Source: an uncultured Bacilli bacterium (GTDB lineage Bacteria; Bacillota_I; Bacilli_A; RF39; UBA660). From it: a stretch of 34,575 bases of DNA. The DNA lies in contig CANQHO010000007.1 in NCBI GenBank assembly GCA_947623815.1, positions 1 through 34,575 on the forward strand. The letters run 5' to 3'. The notes beneath the pieces were generated by a model, which was given only the letters and a program-made list of their open reading frames with translations, did no database searches and was not told the origin of the DNA. A program made the translations under genes and the position numbers. This document shows positions 15,336-22,526 of this stretch, one piece after another; positions within the stretch are counted from its first letter, which is position 1; the number at the start of each line of letters is the position of its first letter.

Positions 15336-15824
15336 TTCTTTTAATAATTGCTCAAAACATTTTATATGTTGTCTTTCATCTTCAATAATTCGCGATAATA
15401 AATTTTTAATATACTTATCATCAATTATACTTATATGATATAAATAACGCGAAATGGCTTCTTGTTCTAATTCAATATCACTTTTTAACATCGTTTTTAT
15501 ATCTAAATCATAATCGATAAAACTACTACTCCAATAGGTTAAACAAGTATTGTCATTAAGAATAAATTTCGGATTAACTCCTAAAAGTTTTATAGTTTCT
15601 CCTAGTAATTCTAAATGCCGCATCTCTACCATTGATATTTCTTTTAAAGTATTAGAAAAATTAGAATTGCTATTAAATTTATCAAAATGTTGGTAAATAT
15701 ATTGAGTAATGGAAGTTAATTCACCCGTCATACTAGAATAATCTTCTAAAAGTAACTTAGCATAATATTCATTTTTACCTTCTACTTTAACACTAGGATA
15801 TGGCTTATCTACTCTACAAATCAT
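15321..15824 (-). CDS. ferritin-like (rubrerythrin/CotJC-type) diiron protein
   Basis: A 167-aa helical protein with the four-helix di-metal pattern: Glu in SSMTGELTSITQY (~35), EMRHLEL (~68-74), the third helix ELEQEAISRYLYH (~113-125), and EDERQHIKCFEQL (~147-159). These are the E...ExxH...E...ExxH ligands of ferritin-like proteins. It may store iron, remove peroxide, or belong with spore-coat manganese-catalase-like proteins; the sequence does not decide. The start is taken at ATG 15824 after AGGTGA; a TTG lies one codon upstream. Its end overlaps the convergent fusion gene by 11 bases. Confidence 0.8.
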   Translation of the reverse strand: MICRVDKPYPSVKVEGKNEYYAKLLLEDYSSMTGELTSITQYIYQHFDKFNSNSNFSNTLKEISMVEMRHLELLGETIKLLGVNPKFILNDNTCLTYWSSSFIDYDLDIKTMLKSDIELEQEAISRYLYHISIIDDKYIKNLLSRIIEDERQHIKCFEQLLKEATNA

Positions 15825-15862
15825 CAAATCACCTAAAATATTTTATGTTGTTAAAAAAAGAA

Positions 15863-15890
15863 AAAGACTTTATAATCTTTCAAAGTCTTT
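15863..15890 (-). terminator. terminator of the oxidoreductase-like gene
   Basis: A 9-bp stem (AAAGACTTT 15863-15871, AAAGTCTTT 15882-15890) with a 10-base loop, followed on the minus strand by a T-rich tract. It overlaps the last seven codons of the gene. Confidence 0.8.
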
Positions 15891-17393
15891 AATTATTTTA
15901 TGCATTTTTTTATTTTTAGTAATATATACTAAATATTTAAAATAACAAAAAGCCGCTATTTTAGTTTTAAAGTTTTTAGATAATACCCCATTTTCTATTT
16001 TTTTATCATCATCAATCGTAATATATACTTCATAACAATCTTTATTAGAAACATATAATTCTTTAATATTTAATTGATACATGTTGTAATAATGCGTTAC
16101 TTCATTTACCACATCATTTTTCATCGGTTTTTCTAAAAATTTAAAATATTTTTTTAAATTTTCGTTGTTTATAAATGGTTTTTCATTATCTAAAAATATT
16201 TTTTCCACTTTATTTTTATGGTTATAATTATTATATATTCCTTTAATACAAGCATGTAAAATTTCAATAGAAAGTTCTTGATTTAAAATATCCCCAGCAC
16301 AATTTTTATTATACAAGAAATCATTTAAAAATTTTTCTTTAGCTAAATCTTCATAACTACCTTCTTTTTCCATTTCTACTTGATTGTATAAATCACTAAT
16401 ATGAATTATTTTAAATGGTTTCATATCGGTAATTGGATTTCTAAAAAAGTAAATGTCGAAATGATTTTTACCACCTACTTGATTTTCTTCAATCATATCA
16501 AGTGTCTGGTAACTATGAACTTGAATAGTAAGTAAATTACCTACTTCAATATTTATTCTTTCTTGTTTAATATCATCTCTATTACTATTTAATAAGTTTA
16601 AATTAGCGGTAGTAATAGTATTACCTTGTTCATTATAAAAAGATAATAAACCATGATAGTTTTCTTCTTCATTAGTATTTAAATCATTATTAGCAACTTT
16701 AGTATATACTTCCCCACTAGTTATTTTATCGCTATCTAAAATATCATTTATTTTAACTAAATCACTTAATAAATCGATAAAATGATAACCATTTTGATAT
16801 AAGTTGTCAAAACTTTTTAAAGAGTTGTTGGTTTTTGAAAAAATATCTATATAAGTGATTGGTGTTTGGTATTTACTGACAACATCAGATAATACTTCTT
16901 TGACTTTTTCATAGCCTTTGTGATATTTTTTTTCGTTCATTACTTTGATATTAGCCTTAGAGTTTTTCGCTAATTCAAATAATTCATAATATTGTTTTTT
17001 TACTTTATTGATTGCGTTTCTAGACATATCAGTGGTTGTTAAAACTGGTGTATCGGTTAAAACGTTGATATCATTTTTTAAAGCAAAGTCTAAATACATA
17101 TGATGAGCCCCAGCATTTGTTCCTAATATAATGTTGGTAATTTCTAATAAATTACAAATGGCTAGTAAATTACTGGCGGTTTCATTAGAAAGATATTCAT
17201 CATTTTTATAAGCATCTTCTAAAGTAAATATTTTAGTGTTATTAAAGTCATTTTCTTTTAAATATTTTAAAGTACTTTCTTTTTTAGATTCTAAGTCAAC
17301 TACCAGTGCTAAATTGATTTTGTGTTTTTTTAAATATTTTAAATAAAAGTTTTTGGCATTTTCTCCCATACCAATAAGTGCAACATTTTTCAT
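15870..17393 (-). CDS. Gfo/Idh/MocA-like protein with NAD-binding fold
   Basis: A 507-aa soluble protein. The N-terminus (KNVALIGMGENAKNFYLKYL) is a Rossmann nucleotide-binding fold, followed by NIILGTNAGAHHMYLDFALK (~88-107) and NVLTDTP (~110-116), which align with the P-x-x-H...AL..GK-V-EKP part of Gfo/Idh/MocA oxidoreductases, but the catalytic EKP Lys is replaced. The C-terminal ~250 residues are longer than in typical members (330-400 aa) and unassigned. Start supported by AGGGGG seven bases upstream. Substrate unknown; it might bind a sugar without catalysis. Confidence 0.65.
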   Translation of the reverse strand: MKNVALIGMGENAKNFYLKYLKKHKINLALVVDLESKKESTLKYLKENDFNNTKIFTLEDAYKNDEYLSNETASNLLAICNLLEITNIILGTNAGAHHMYLDFALKNDINVLTDTPVLTTTDMSRNAINKVKKQYYELFELAKNSKANIKVMNEKKYHKGYEKVKEVLSDVVSKYQTPITYIDIFSKTNNSLKSFDNLYQNGYHFIDLLSDLVKINDILDSDKITSGEVYTKVANNDLNTNEEENYHGLLSFYNEQGNTITTANLNLLNSNRDDIKQERINIEVGNLLTIQVHSYQTLDMIEENQVGGKNHFDIYFFRNPITDMKPFKIIHISDLYNQVEMEKEGSYEDLAKEKFLNDFLYNKNCAGDILNQELSIEILHACIKGIYNNYNHKNKVEKIFLDNEKPFINNENLKKYFKFLEKPMKNDVVNEVTHYYNMYQLNIKELYVSNKDCYEVYITIDDDKKIENGVLSKNFKTKIAAFCYFKYLVYITKNKKMHKIIKDFERL

Positions 17394-17417
17394 AATTTTC
17401 CCCCTTAAGTAGATAAT

Positions 17418-17446
17418 ATAATATACCTTGATTTATTAAATGTCAA
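17418..17446 (-). promoter_or_regulatory. promoter of the oxidoreductase-like gene
   Basis: Minus strand TTGACA (plus 17441-17446), 17-base spacer, TATTAT (17418-17423). It lies right after the stop of the kinase-like gene, so the two genes are separate transcription units. Confidence 0.75.
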
Positions 17447-17468
17447 GAAAAATGGTATATTTTGGATA

Positions 17469-18302
17469 TTATTTTTTCAATGTTTTTTCTTTTAGAAAAC
17501 CTTCTAACATTTCAAAATTGGCTTCGAAATTCGCTAAAGCAGATAAGTATTTTAATGATACTCCTTTTTCTTTTAAAATGTTTTTTAAGTATTTTAAATC
17601 TTCTTCTTCTAATTCTTCTTCAAAATTTAAGTTATATAAGTATTCAATAATAAAAGTATTTAAATCTAAAATGGTTAAATTTAACAATTTTTGATCATGA
17701 CTTTCTCTATAAATTGTACTTTTACCATCTAAATCAATAATTCTAGGATTTAAATTTTTATTTAATAATATATTACTATGGCCTTTTTTTAAATTGGATA
17801 AATTAGGCTTGTTACTTAAATCAATTGGATATATGTATAAATCGGTTAATTGTTTCACCGTTTTTAATATTTCTAAACATATTTTTCTTTTTAATGTTTT
17901 GGGTAAAAAAGAAAAGTAATGAATATCTAATCCATGTTGATTTTTTAAAACACAGCCTCTAAAGCGATTATTTATATAAATAGTATCTTGGGGTAAATCG
18001 ACATTTTTAATATATTGTTGTCTTTGCTTAGCTTTTAATATAGCTTCACTAGAACAAAGTCTTACTCCATCTTTATCGACATAATTTATTTGGTTAGTTT
18101 TTTTTAAAGGTATCAATTTTAAATTGTTTTTATCATAAATCTTAGTTGGTTGATTTAACCGATTAAAGTCTTCTACTCTATATTGATGATATATTTTATA
18201 TAAAGTATCTTTGTTGATGCGATAGACAACAGCATCTGATCCTTCCCCTATTTTTTTACTTTTTATTTTATCAAATTGTTCATTAGTTAAATATATTGCC
18301 AT
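17469..18302 (-). CDS. protein-kinase-fold phosphotransferase-like protein
   Basis: A 277-aa soluble protein with a kinase-like fold. A glycine-rich loop KKIGEGSDAVVYRI (~16-29) is followed by a strand with TLYKIYH (Lys ~36). The catalytic-loop equivalent is GHSNILLNKNL (174-184) and IIDLDG (188-193) takes the place of DFG. The His-Ser-Asn pattern lacks the catalytic Asp of true kinases (HxDxxxxN), so activity may be altered. An upstream TTG/GTG-type start is open, but the ATG at 18302 lies seven bases after GGGGGAT. Target unknown; aminoglycoside-kinase-like or spore-coat CotH-like roles cannot be excluded. Confidence 0.65.
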   Translation of the reverse strand: MAIYLTNEQFDKIKSKKIGEGSDAVVYRINKDTLYKIYHQYRVEDFNRLNQPTKIYDKNNLKLIPLKKTNQINYVDKDGVRLCSSEAILKAKQRQQYIKNVDLPQDTIYINNRFRGCVLKNQHGLDIHYFSFLPKTLKRKICLEILKTVKQLTDLYIYPIDLSNKPNLSNLKKGHSNILLNKNLNPRIIDLDGKSTIYRESHDQKLLNLTILDLNTFIIEYLYNLNFEEELEEEDLKYLKNILKEKGVSLKYLSALANFEANFEMLEGFLKEKTLKK

Positions 18303-18325
18303 AATATCCCCCTTTACGGCATTAT

Positions 18326-18354
18326 ATAATAGCACTTTATTTAATAAAAAGCAA
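18326..18354 (-). promoter_or_regulatory. promoter of the kinase-like gene
   Basis: Minus strand TTGCTT (plus 18349-18354), 17-base spacer, TATTAT (18326-18331), about 25 bases before the ribosome-binding site. Confidence 0.65.
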
Positions 18355-18435
18355 ACATTTTTTTGTTTTATAAATAACCAATTTAACCAATTTAAAAAAT
18401 TTGGAAATAATTAACTTCCAAACCTTTTATTCGAC

Positions 18436-18534
18436 ATATTTTGACAATCTATAGTTTTATAATACTGTCTTAGATGTACTCTATTCAGGGGGACAGTATT
18501 TTCTCTTTCTATTTTAATTTAAATAGAAAGGATG
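18436..18534 (+). promoter_or_regulatory. promoter and structured leader of small-peptide gene, copy 1
   Basis: TTGACA (18441-18446) and TATAAT (18458-18463) are both perfect boxes but only 11 bases apart, so they cannot form one normal promoter; TATAAT is the likelier -10. The leader has GATGTACTC and GACAGTATTTTCTCTTT, whose reverse complements lie at 18707-18732 beyond the ORF. A 9-bp hairpin (TTTCTATTT 18506-18514, AAATAGAAA 18521-18529) overlaps half of the Shine-Dalgarno AAAGGA (18527-18532), which may limit translation. Confidence 0.55.
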
Positions 18535-18540
18535 ATGCTT

Positions 18541-18657
18541 ATGAAAATAAACTTTATAAGCAACAAATACTATAATAGTAGTAATCACAATCTATTCGAC
18601 TGTGTTTATATATTCATTATATATTTAATCATCACTGTTATTTACAAAAATAAGTAA
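18541..18657 (+). CDS. 38-aa single-membrane-segment peptide, type I toxin-like, copy 1
   Basis: A 38-aa peptide: a polar, Asn/Tyr-rich N-terminus (MKINFISNKYYNSSNHN), one hydrophobic segment (~18-35, LFDCVYIFIIYLIITVIY) and a basic end (KNK). Small single-span peptides of this size behind structured leaders are typical toxins of type I toxin-antitoxin systems (Fst, TxpA, BsrG). AAAGGA lies eight bases before the ATG, partly inside a hairpin. The frame is kept intact in all three copies with two conservative changes (I6V, N8H), which supports a real gene. Toxicity is an inference. Confidence 0.6.
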   Translation: MKINFISNKYYNSSNHNLFDCVYIFIIYLIITVIYKNK

Positions 18658-18663
18658 CTTTTG

Positions 18664-18693
18664 AAAATACCGTTCTTAACTGAACGGTATTTT
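18664..18693. terminator. symmetric terminator, copy 1
   Basis: AAAATACCGTTC-TTAACT-GAACGGTATTTT: a perfect 12-bp stem with T runs on both strands, seven bases after the peptide stop codon. It can end the peptide mRNA and the convergent RNA. Confidence 0.9.
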
Positions 18694-18757
18694 TTCTAAA
18701 ACCAACAAAGAGAAAATACTGTCGAGTACATCTCTTTTTTTATGAAGTTTCCTTCAC
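18664..18757 (-). ncRNA. candidate convergent small RNA, copy 1
   Basis: Minus-strand promoter TTGTAA (plus 18787-18792), 17-base spacer, TAATAT (18764-18769). The predicted ~95-nt RNA has a 5' hairpin (TGAAG/CTTCA), the GATGTACTC-GACAGTATTTTCTC block and ends at the shared hairpin. It is antisense to the 3' end and terminator of the peptide mRNA. Its internal block is identical, not complementary, to the peptide mRNA leader. Confidence 0.5.
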
Positions 18758-18795
18758 AATTTAATATTATCATATTTTTATTTATTTTACAATAC

Positions 18796-18927
18796 TTAAT
18801 CTCTTTCTTTAAAAAAATGAACAATATCACCATTTGAAGCATCAATATAATATTCATACTCATGATATTGATAATCAAAACTTACTTCATATACTTTCTT
18901 ACCATACTTATAATCTAGTTCAATATT
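18796..18927 (-). pseudogene. truncated 3' copy of the PepSY-type gene
   Basis: About 43 codons plus stop that match the end of the intact gene at 20086-20529 (LDYKYGKKVYEVSFDYQYHE through KERD). Differences are few (I/V and S/F). Its 5' part is missing: homology ends at 18927 exactly where the inverted-repeat element starts. Confidence 0.85.
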
Positions 18928-19198
18928 GGAACTTAAACACTTTTAAAAATCAAAAATCTCGCAAACCATTAGAAACCGGGCTTTTTTTTGTCAAATTTTA
19001 ATTTTTAATATTTCGTAAGTTTTCGTATGTCTTTTTTTTATTATAAAATTTATGATACAATACAAATAAATATTGATTTTCCTAATAAATACTATATATT
19101 CTTAAAATTTTTTGTGTAATTTTTTCAACTTACGCATTTTTTATTGTGTACGATCCTTTGTAAAATATAGTTTTTTATCAAAAAAGTGTTTAAGTTGG
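18928..19198. mobile_element. ~270-bp element with inverted-repeat ends (MITE-like or IS remnant)
   Basis: A perfect 15-bp inverted repeat, AACTTAAACACTTTT at 18930-18944 and its reverse complement at 19182-19196, bounds a very AT-rich stretch without an ORF. The left end interrupts the PepSY gene copy. An internally deleted insertion sequence or a MITE are the simplest readings. No clear target duplication is visible, partly because the right flank is not otherwise known. Confidence 0.55.
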
Positions 19199-19411
19199 GA
19201 TTATATTTTTTATCCGTATTATTGTCAATATTTTAGAAACTGATAAATTAAGTGTTTTCAGTTTAAAAAATTTGGAAATAGTTAGCTTCCAAATCTTTTA
19301 TTCGACATATTTTGACAATCTATAGTTTTATAATACTGTCTTAGATGTACTCTATTCAGGGGGACAGTATTTTCTCTTTCTATTTTAATTTAAATAGAAA
19401 GGATGATGCTT

Positions 19412-19528
19412 ATGAAAATAAACTTTGTAAGCCATAAATACTATAATAGTAGTAATCACAATCTATTCGACTGTGTTTATATATTCATTATATATTTAAT
19501 CATCACTGTTATTTACAAAAATAAGTAA
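19412..19528 (+). CDS. 38-aa single-membrane-segment peptide, type I toxin-like, copy 2
   Basis: The same peptide as copy 1 except V6 and H8 in the polar N-terminus; the membrane segment and KNK end are identical. The leader has the same boxes, hairpin and Shine-Dalgarno. The same reading as a toxin-like peptide applies, without direct evidence. Confidence 0.6.
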   Translation: MKINFVSHKYYNSSNHNLFDCVYIFIIYLIITVIYKNK

Positions 19529-19534
19529 CTTTTG

Positions 19535-19628
19535 AAAATACCGTTCTTAACTGAACGGTATTTTTTCTAAAACCAACAAAGAGAAAATACTGTCGAGTAC
19601 ATCTCTTTTTTTATGAAGTTTCCTTCAC
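19535..19628 (-). ncRNA. candidate convergent small RNA, copy 2
   Basis: Promoter TTGTAA (plus 19658-19663), 17-base spacer, TAATAT (19635-19640). RNA layout as in copy 1, ending at the symmetric hairpin 19535-19564, which also terminates the peptide mRNA. Confidence 0.5.
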
Positions 19629-19826
19629 AATTTAATATTATCATATTTTTATTTATTTTACAATACTTAATCTCTTTTTAAAAAATTTGGAAATAATTAA
19701 CTTCCAAACCTTTTATTTGACATATTTTGACAATCTATAGTTTTATAATACTATCTTAGATGTACTCTATTCAGGGGGACAGTATTTTCTCTTTCTATTT
19801 TAATTTAAATAGAAAGGATGATGCTT

Positions 19827-19943
19827 ATGAAAATAAACTTTGTAAGCCATAAATACTATAATAGTAGTAATCACAATCTATTCGACTGTGTTTATATATT
19901 CATTATATATTTAATCATCACTGTTATTTACAAAAATAAATAG
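19827..19943 (+). CDS. 38-aa single-membrane-segment peptide, type I toxin-like, copy 3
   Basis: The peptide is identical to that of copy 2, although the last codons differ (AAA TAG in place of AAG TAA). A silent change in the lysine codon alongside an unchanged protein fits selection on the peptide, but one site is weak evidence. Confidence 0.6.
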   Translation: MKINFVSHKYYNSSNHNLFDCVYIFIIYLIITVIYKNK

Positions 19944-19949
19944 CTTTTG

Positions 19950-20047
19950 AAAATACCGTTCTTAACTGAACGGTATTTTCTCTTAAACAACCTTTAAAGA
20001 GAAAATACTGTTTGAGTACATCTCTTTTTTTATGAAGTTTCCTTCAC
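19950..20047 (-). ncRNA. candidate convergent small RNA, copy 3
   Basis: Promoter TTGTAA (plus 20077-20082), 17-base spacer, TAATAT (20054-20059), just downstream of the PepSY stop codon. Ends at the symmetric hairpin 19950-19979. The GATGTACTC block is altered here (AAACAGTATTTTCTC in place of GACAGTATTTTCTC), so the inverted-repeat match to its own leader is one or two bases poorer. Confidence 0.5.
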
Positions 20048-20085
20048 AATTTAATATTATCATATTTTTATTCATTTTACAATAC

Positions 20086-20529
20086 TTAATCTCTTTCTTT
20101 AAAAGAATGAACAATATCACCATTTGAAGCATCAATATAATATTCATACTCATGATATTGATAATCAAAACTTATTTCATATACTTTCTTACCATACTTA
20201 TAATCTAGTTCAATATCTAAATCATGCATATCATTTTGACTTATACCAATATCATTTGACACAATACTAATTACCTTTTCTCTAGAAATATAATTATCAT
20301 CATTAACCTTTACTTCATCTTTAGTATTGTCATTAGTATTATCAATAGTACTATCATCTTTAACAACATTAGTATCAACACTATTACTTGGATTAGTATT
20401 GTTAGTTGTAGTTTTATTATTTTTATTCAAAACCAAAATAAGCGCTACCAACAACAAAACAATAATAAATAGTAAAATGGCTACTAAAATCATATTCACA
20501 TTGAAACCATCATTAGTTTTCTTTTTCAT
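20086..20529 (-). CDS. PepSY-domain membrane-anchored protein
   Basis: A 147-aa protein: a short basic N-terminus, one membrane segment (~12-34), an Asn/Thr/Asp-rich linker (~37-78) and a C-terminal PepSY-type domain (~80-147) with ISREKVISIVSNDIG, LDIELDYKYGKKVYEISFDY and YYIDASNGDIVHSF. PepSY domains are extracytoplasmic and often modulate proteases or bind peptides. It is likely anchored in the membrane with the domain outside. A GGTGG ribosome-binding site precedes the ATG. A broken copy of its 3' end lies at 18796-18927. Confidence 0.8.
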   Translation of the reverse strand: MKKKTNDGFNVNMILVAILLFIIVLLLVALILVLNKNNKTTTNNTNPSNSVDTNVVKDDSTIDNTNDNTKDEVKVNDDNYISREKVISIVSNDIGISQNDMHDLDIELDYKYGKKVYEISFDYQYHEYEYYIDASNGDIVHSFKERD

Positions 20530-20586
20530 ATATCCACCATCCTAACAATTTAAATATAGCACTCATAAGTCTTTTAGTCAATAATA

Positions 20587-21219
20587 TCAAAATTCTTTTT
20601 TCAAATATATTTTTAAAGACAATCTATATGAAGCATACACTAGCAAAATGGCAAATAATAGTATGACAATAATCCAATAATTTTGCATAAGATTAAGTAT
20701 TTTAATAATACCAGTTAAATCGATATATTTGATAATAAGGCTACCTAGTATAACTATACCAAATACCAAAGAACATATTACAATTCTAGCCTTTTCTACT
20801 CCAAATTTATAAATGATTGGATACATAAAAGACAAAACTAGTAAAGTTCCAAATATAGAACCAGTGGTAAGCGATAAAATTTCTTCATAATCCAATATAT
20901 GATAACGACAATAAGCAATTATAAAAGATAATAAAACGGTCACAATAGTCAATATTAAAACCAAAAGAATAGTTGCCACATATTTAGATTTAACACTATT
21001 TTTTCTACCATTTGGTAAAGTAATTACATAGGCATCCCATTTATTATAATTATCATAACTAAAAGTTGAAATCATAATAATAACACTCATAAAAGGAAGA
21101 ATAAAAGAAATATCCATCTTTCCCATCAAACCTAAAATAAAATATAAAATTATAAAAATAGCCAAAAATTTAAAATTACCTTTAATCATGGCTAAATCTT
21201 TTTTTATTAAACCTATCAT
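20587..21219 (-). CDS. ABC-2 type transporter permease
   Basis: A 210-aa protein with six hydrophobic segments, beginning MIGLIKKDLAMIKGNFKFLA, the usual opening of small ABC-2 permeases (ABC2_membrane family). It is encoded directly after the ATPase (stop and start share a base, TAATG) and would form the channel of an exporter, as a dimer. YtrA-type operons export or sense cell-envelope antibiotics; the substrate here is unknown. Confidence 0.85.
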   Translation of the reverse strand: MIGLIKKDLAMIKGNFKFLAIFIILYFILGLMGKMDISFILPFMSVIIMISTFSYDNYNKWDAYVITLPNGRKNSVKSKYVATILLVLILTIVTVLLSFIIAYCRYHILDYEEILSLTTGSIFGTLLVLSFMYPIIYKFGVEKARIVICSLVFGIVILGSLIIKYIDLTGIIKILNLMQNYWIIVILLFAILLVYASYRLSLKIYLKKEF

Positions 21220-22073
21220 TACTTTTCCCCCTTTATCATTAAAACCATCAAATCATCAAGAGTTATTTTATCAATTACCTCAATAGAATATTTCTTTTTA
21301 AAATCTTTTTTATTTTCAATCAATATTTCATAATCATACTTATTTTTTTGATATTTAAGATAATCTTTTTTATCTATTTTTTGAAATTCCTTTTCCATAC
21401 ATTTAACAATACCATACTGATTTAATAATTCATCACAAGTTTTGGTAAAAACAATTTGACCATCATTGATAAAAGTTATATAATCCGCTATTTTTTCTAA
21501 ATCCGTAGTAATATGGGTCGAAAACAAAATAGAACATTCATCATTTTGAATAAAATCTCTAAAAATATCTAATATTTCACTTCTTACCACCGGATCTAAA
21601 CCACTAGTTGGTTCATCCAAAATTAAAAGTTTGGGATGGTGAGATAAAGCCGTCGCAATTTCTAATTTTTTACGCATTCCTTTAGAAAAAGTCTTGATTG
21701 GATTATTTATATTTAAAGAAAATTTAGTCAAATAACTATTAAATAACTTTGAATCCCAATTTTTAAAAATATATTTCATCGAATTATCGATATCGTTAGG
21801 AGTTAATATTTCCGGAAAAAACATATCATCTAAAACCACCCCAATTTCCTCTTTAATCTCATCTTCTTTTTCTTTAATATCCAAGTCGAAAATTTTAATA
21901 TTCCCCGTATAATTTATAATATTCAATATCGATTTTATAATCGTAGTCTTCCCTGCTCCATTAGAGCCAATAAGTCCCATTATCATTCCTTTAGGTAAAG
22001 TAAATTTGACATTCCTAAGTTCAAAATCACTATATTTTTTATTTACATTTTTAATTTCAAGTGCATTAGTCAT
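21219..22073 (-). CDS. ABC transporter ATP-binding protein
   Basis: A 284-aa ATPase with Walker A GSNGAGKTT (36-44), a signature FSKGMRKKLEIA (129-140, a variant of LSGGQ), Walker B LLILDEPTSGLDP (149-161) and the H-loop STHI (~185-188). The C-terminal ~75 residues are typical of BcrA/YtrB-like drug-export ATPases. It overlaps the regulator gene by 8 bases and the permease gene by one, forming one translationally coupled operon. Confidence 0.95.
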   Translation of the reverse strand: MTNALEIKNVNKKYSDFELRNVKFTLPKGMIMGLIGSNGAGKTTIIKSILNIINYTGNIKIFDLDIKEKEDEIKEEIGVVLDDMFFPEILTPNDIDNSMKYIFKNWDSKLFNSYLTKFSLNINNPIKTFSKGMRKKLEIATALSHHPKLLILDEPTSGLDPVVRSEILDIFRDFIQNDECSILFSTHITTDLEKIADYITFINDGQIVFTKTCDELLNQYGIVKCMEKEFQKIDKKDYLKYQKNKYDYEILIENKKDFKKKYSIEVIDKITLDDLMVLMIKGEK

Positions 22074-22449
22074 TTATATCCTCCTTACTTAATATTTCTA
22101 ATATTTCGATAATATCTTTTTGTTTTATATCACAAGTTTTAGCCAAAATTAAAACTTCTTTTAATAGTTCCTCTATTTTAGTTAATTGTCTTTCTTTAAC
22201 TAAATCTTTATTTATGGTGGCAACATAAATGCCTTTCGCAGGAACGGTTATTACAAAACCTTCTTTTTCCAATTCTTCATAAGCATTTTTAGTAGTTATC
22301 ACACTACATTTTAAGTCTCTAGCTAAACTTCTAATTGAAGGTAATAATTCCCCTTCTTTAAGTTCATTATTTAAAATTTTGTTTTTCAATTGATTTTTTA
22401 TTTGTTCATATATTGGTATTCCATTTGAATTACTAATTATTATTTCCAT
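22066..22449 (-). CDS. GntR-family regulator, YtrA subfamily
   Basis: A 127-aa protein: N-terminal winged HTH of GntR type (residues ~8-75: PIYEQIKNQLKNKILNNELK, GELLPSIRSLARDLKCSVIT, then AYEELEKEGFV) and a short ~45-residue C-terminal helical tail, the YtrA pattern without a large effector domain. It probably represses the operon through the inverted repeat overlapping its promoter and responds to envelope stress or a transported compound. Confidence 0.93.
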   Translation of the reverse strand: MEIIISNSNGIPIYEQIKNQLKNKILNNELKEGELLPSIRSLARDLKCSVITTKNAYEELEKEGFVITVPAKGIYVATINKDLVKERQLTKIEELLKEVLILAKTCDIKQKDIIEILEILSKEDIND

Positions 22450-22461
22450 ACTTATCCTTTC

Positions 22462-22502
22462 TTGTATATATTGATTATATACAGTATATACAAATTTGTC
22501 AA
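22462..22502 (-). promoter_or_regulatory. consensus promoter and operator of the GntR-ABC operon
   Basis: Minus strand TTGACA (plus 22497-22502), 17-base spacer, TATAAT (22474-22479): both boxes perfect. An inverted repeat TTGTATATA (22462-22470) / TATATACAA (22485-22493) flanks the -10 box, as expected for a YtrA-type operator. A promoter this strong would need repression. Confidence 0.85.
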
Positions 22503-22503
22503 G

Positions 22504-22526
22504 AAAAAAAAGCTTTTTATAAAGCT
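22504..22526 (-). terminator. terminator of the 300-aa gene
   Basis: AGCTTT (22511-22516) and AAAGCT (22521-22526) form a stem followed on the minus strand by eight T. It overlaps the last codons of the gene at 22517 and sits next to the -35 box of the next operon. Confidence 0.7.

Larger units (their letters stand above)
18391..18927. repeat. small-peptide module, copy 1 (with truncated PepSY end)
   Basis: First of three nearly identical direct copies. It contains the leader, a 38-codon ORF, a symmetric hairpin, a convergent promoter and, at its right end, a partial copy of the PepSY gene. Homology to copy 3 stops at 18927, where an unrelated element begins. A hairpin TTTGGAA/TTCCAAA (18399-18423 region) opens the unit. 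Confidence 0.9.
19262..19676. repeat. small-peptide module, copy 2
   Basis: Second direct copy, about 415 bp. It includes leader, ORF, symmetric hairpin and the convergent promoter but stops within the last codons of the PepSY homology (aatctc), directly followed by copy 3. The join suggests unequal recombination or slippage that removed the neighbouring PepSY sequence. Confidence 0.9.
19677..20216. repeat. small-peptide module, copy 3
   Basis: Third direct copy, probably the ancestral context because its right end continues into the complete PepSY-type gene. It differs from the other copies by scattered substitutions (for example a TAG stop in place of TAA, and ACTATC in place of ACTGTC just after the -10) and in the segment after the hairpin. 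Confidence 0.9.

Noticed and set aside
17440-17694. Plus-strand frames across the end of the kinase-like gene
   Set aside because: Opposite the coding frame, no ribosome-binding site, AT-rich low-complexity.
18441-18463. A single consensus promoter from TTGACA and TATAAT ahead of the small-peptide ORF
   Set aside because: The boxes are perfect but the spacing is 11 bases, too short for sigma-A; only the -10 is used in the annotation.
18696-18878. Minus-strand open frame of 60 aa (and its twin at 19983-20168)
   Set aside because: It runs in a shifted frame over the PepSY end and across the convergent promoter and terminator; no ribosome-binding site, and the PepSY frame is the conserved one.
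18391-20216. CRISPR or insertion-sequence array
   Set aside because: Copies are long (415-540 bp), contain a peptide gene and terminator, and are not separated by unique spacers. No transposase is present.
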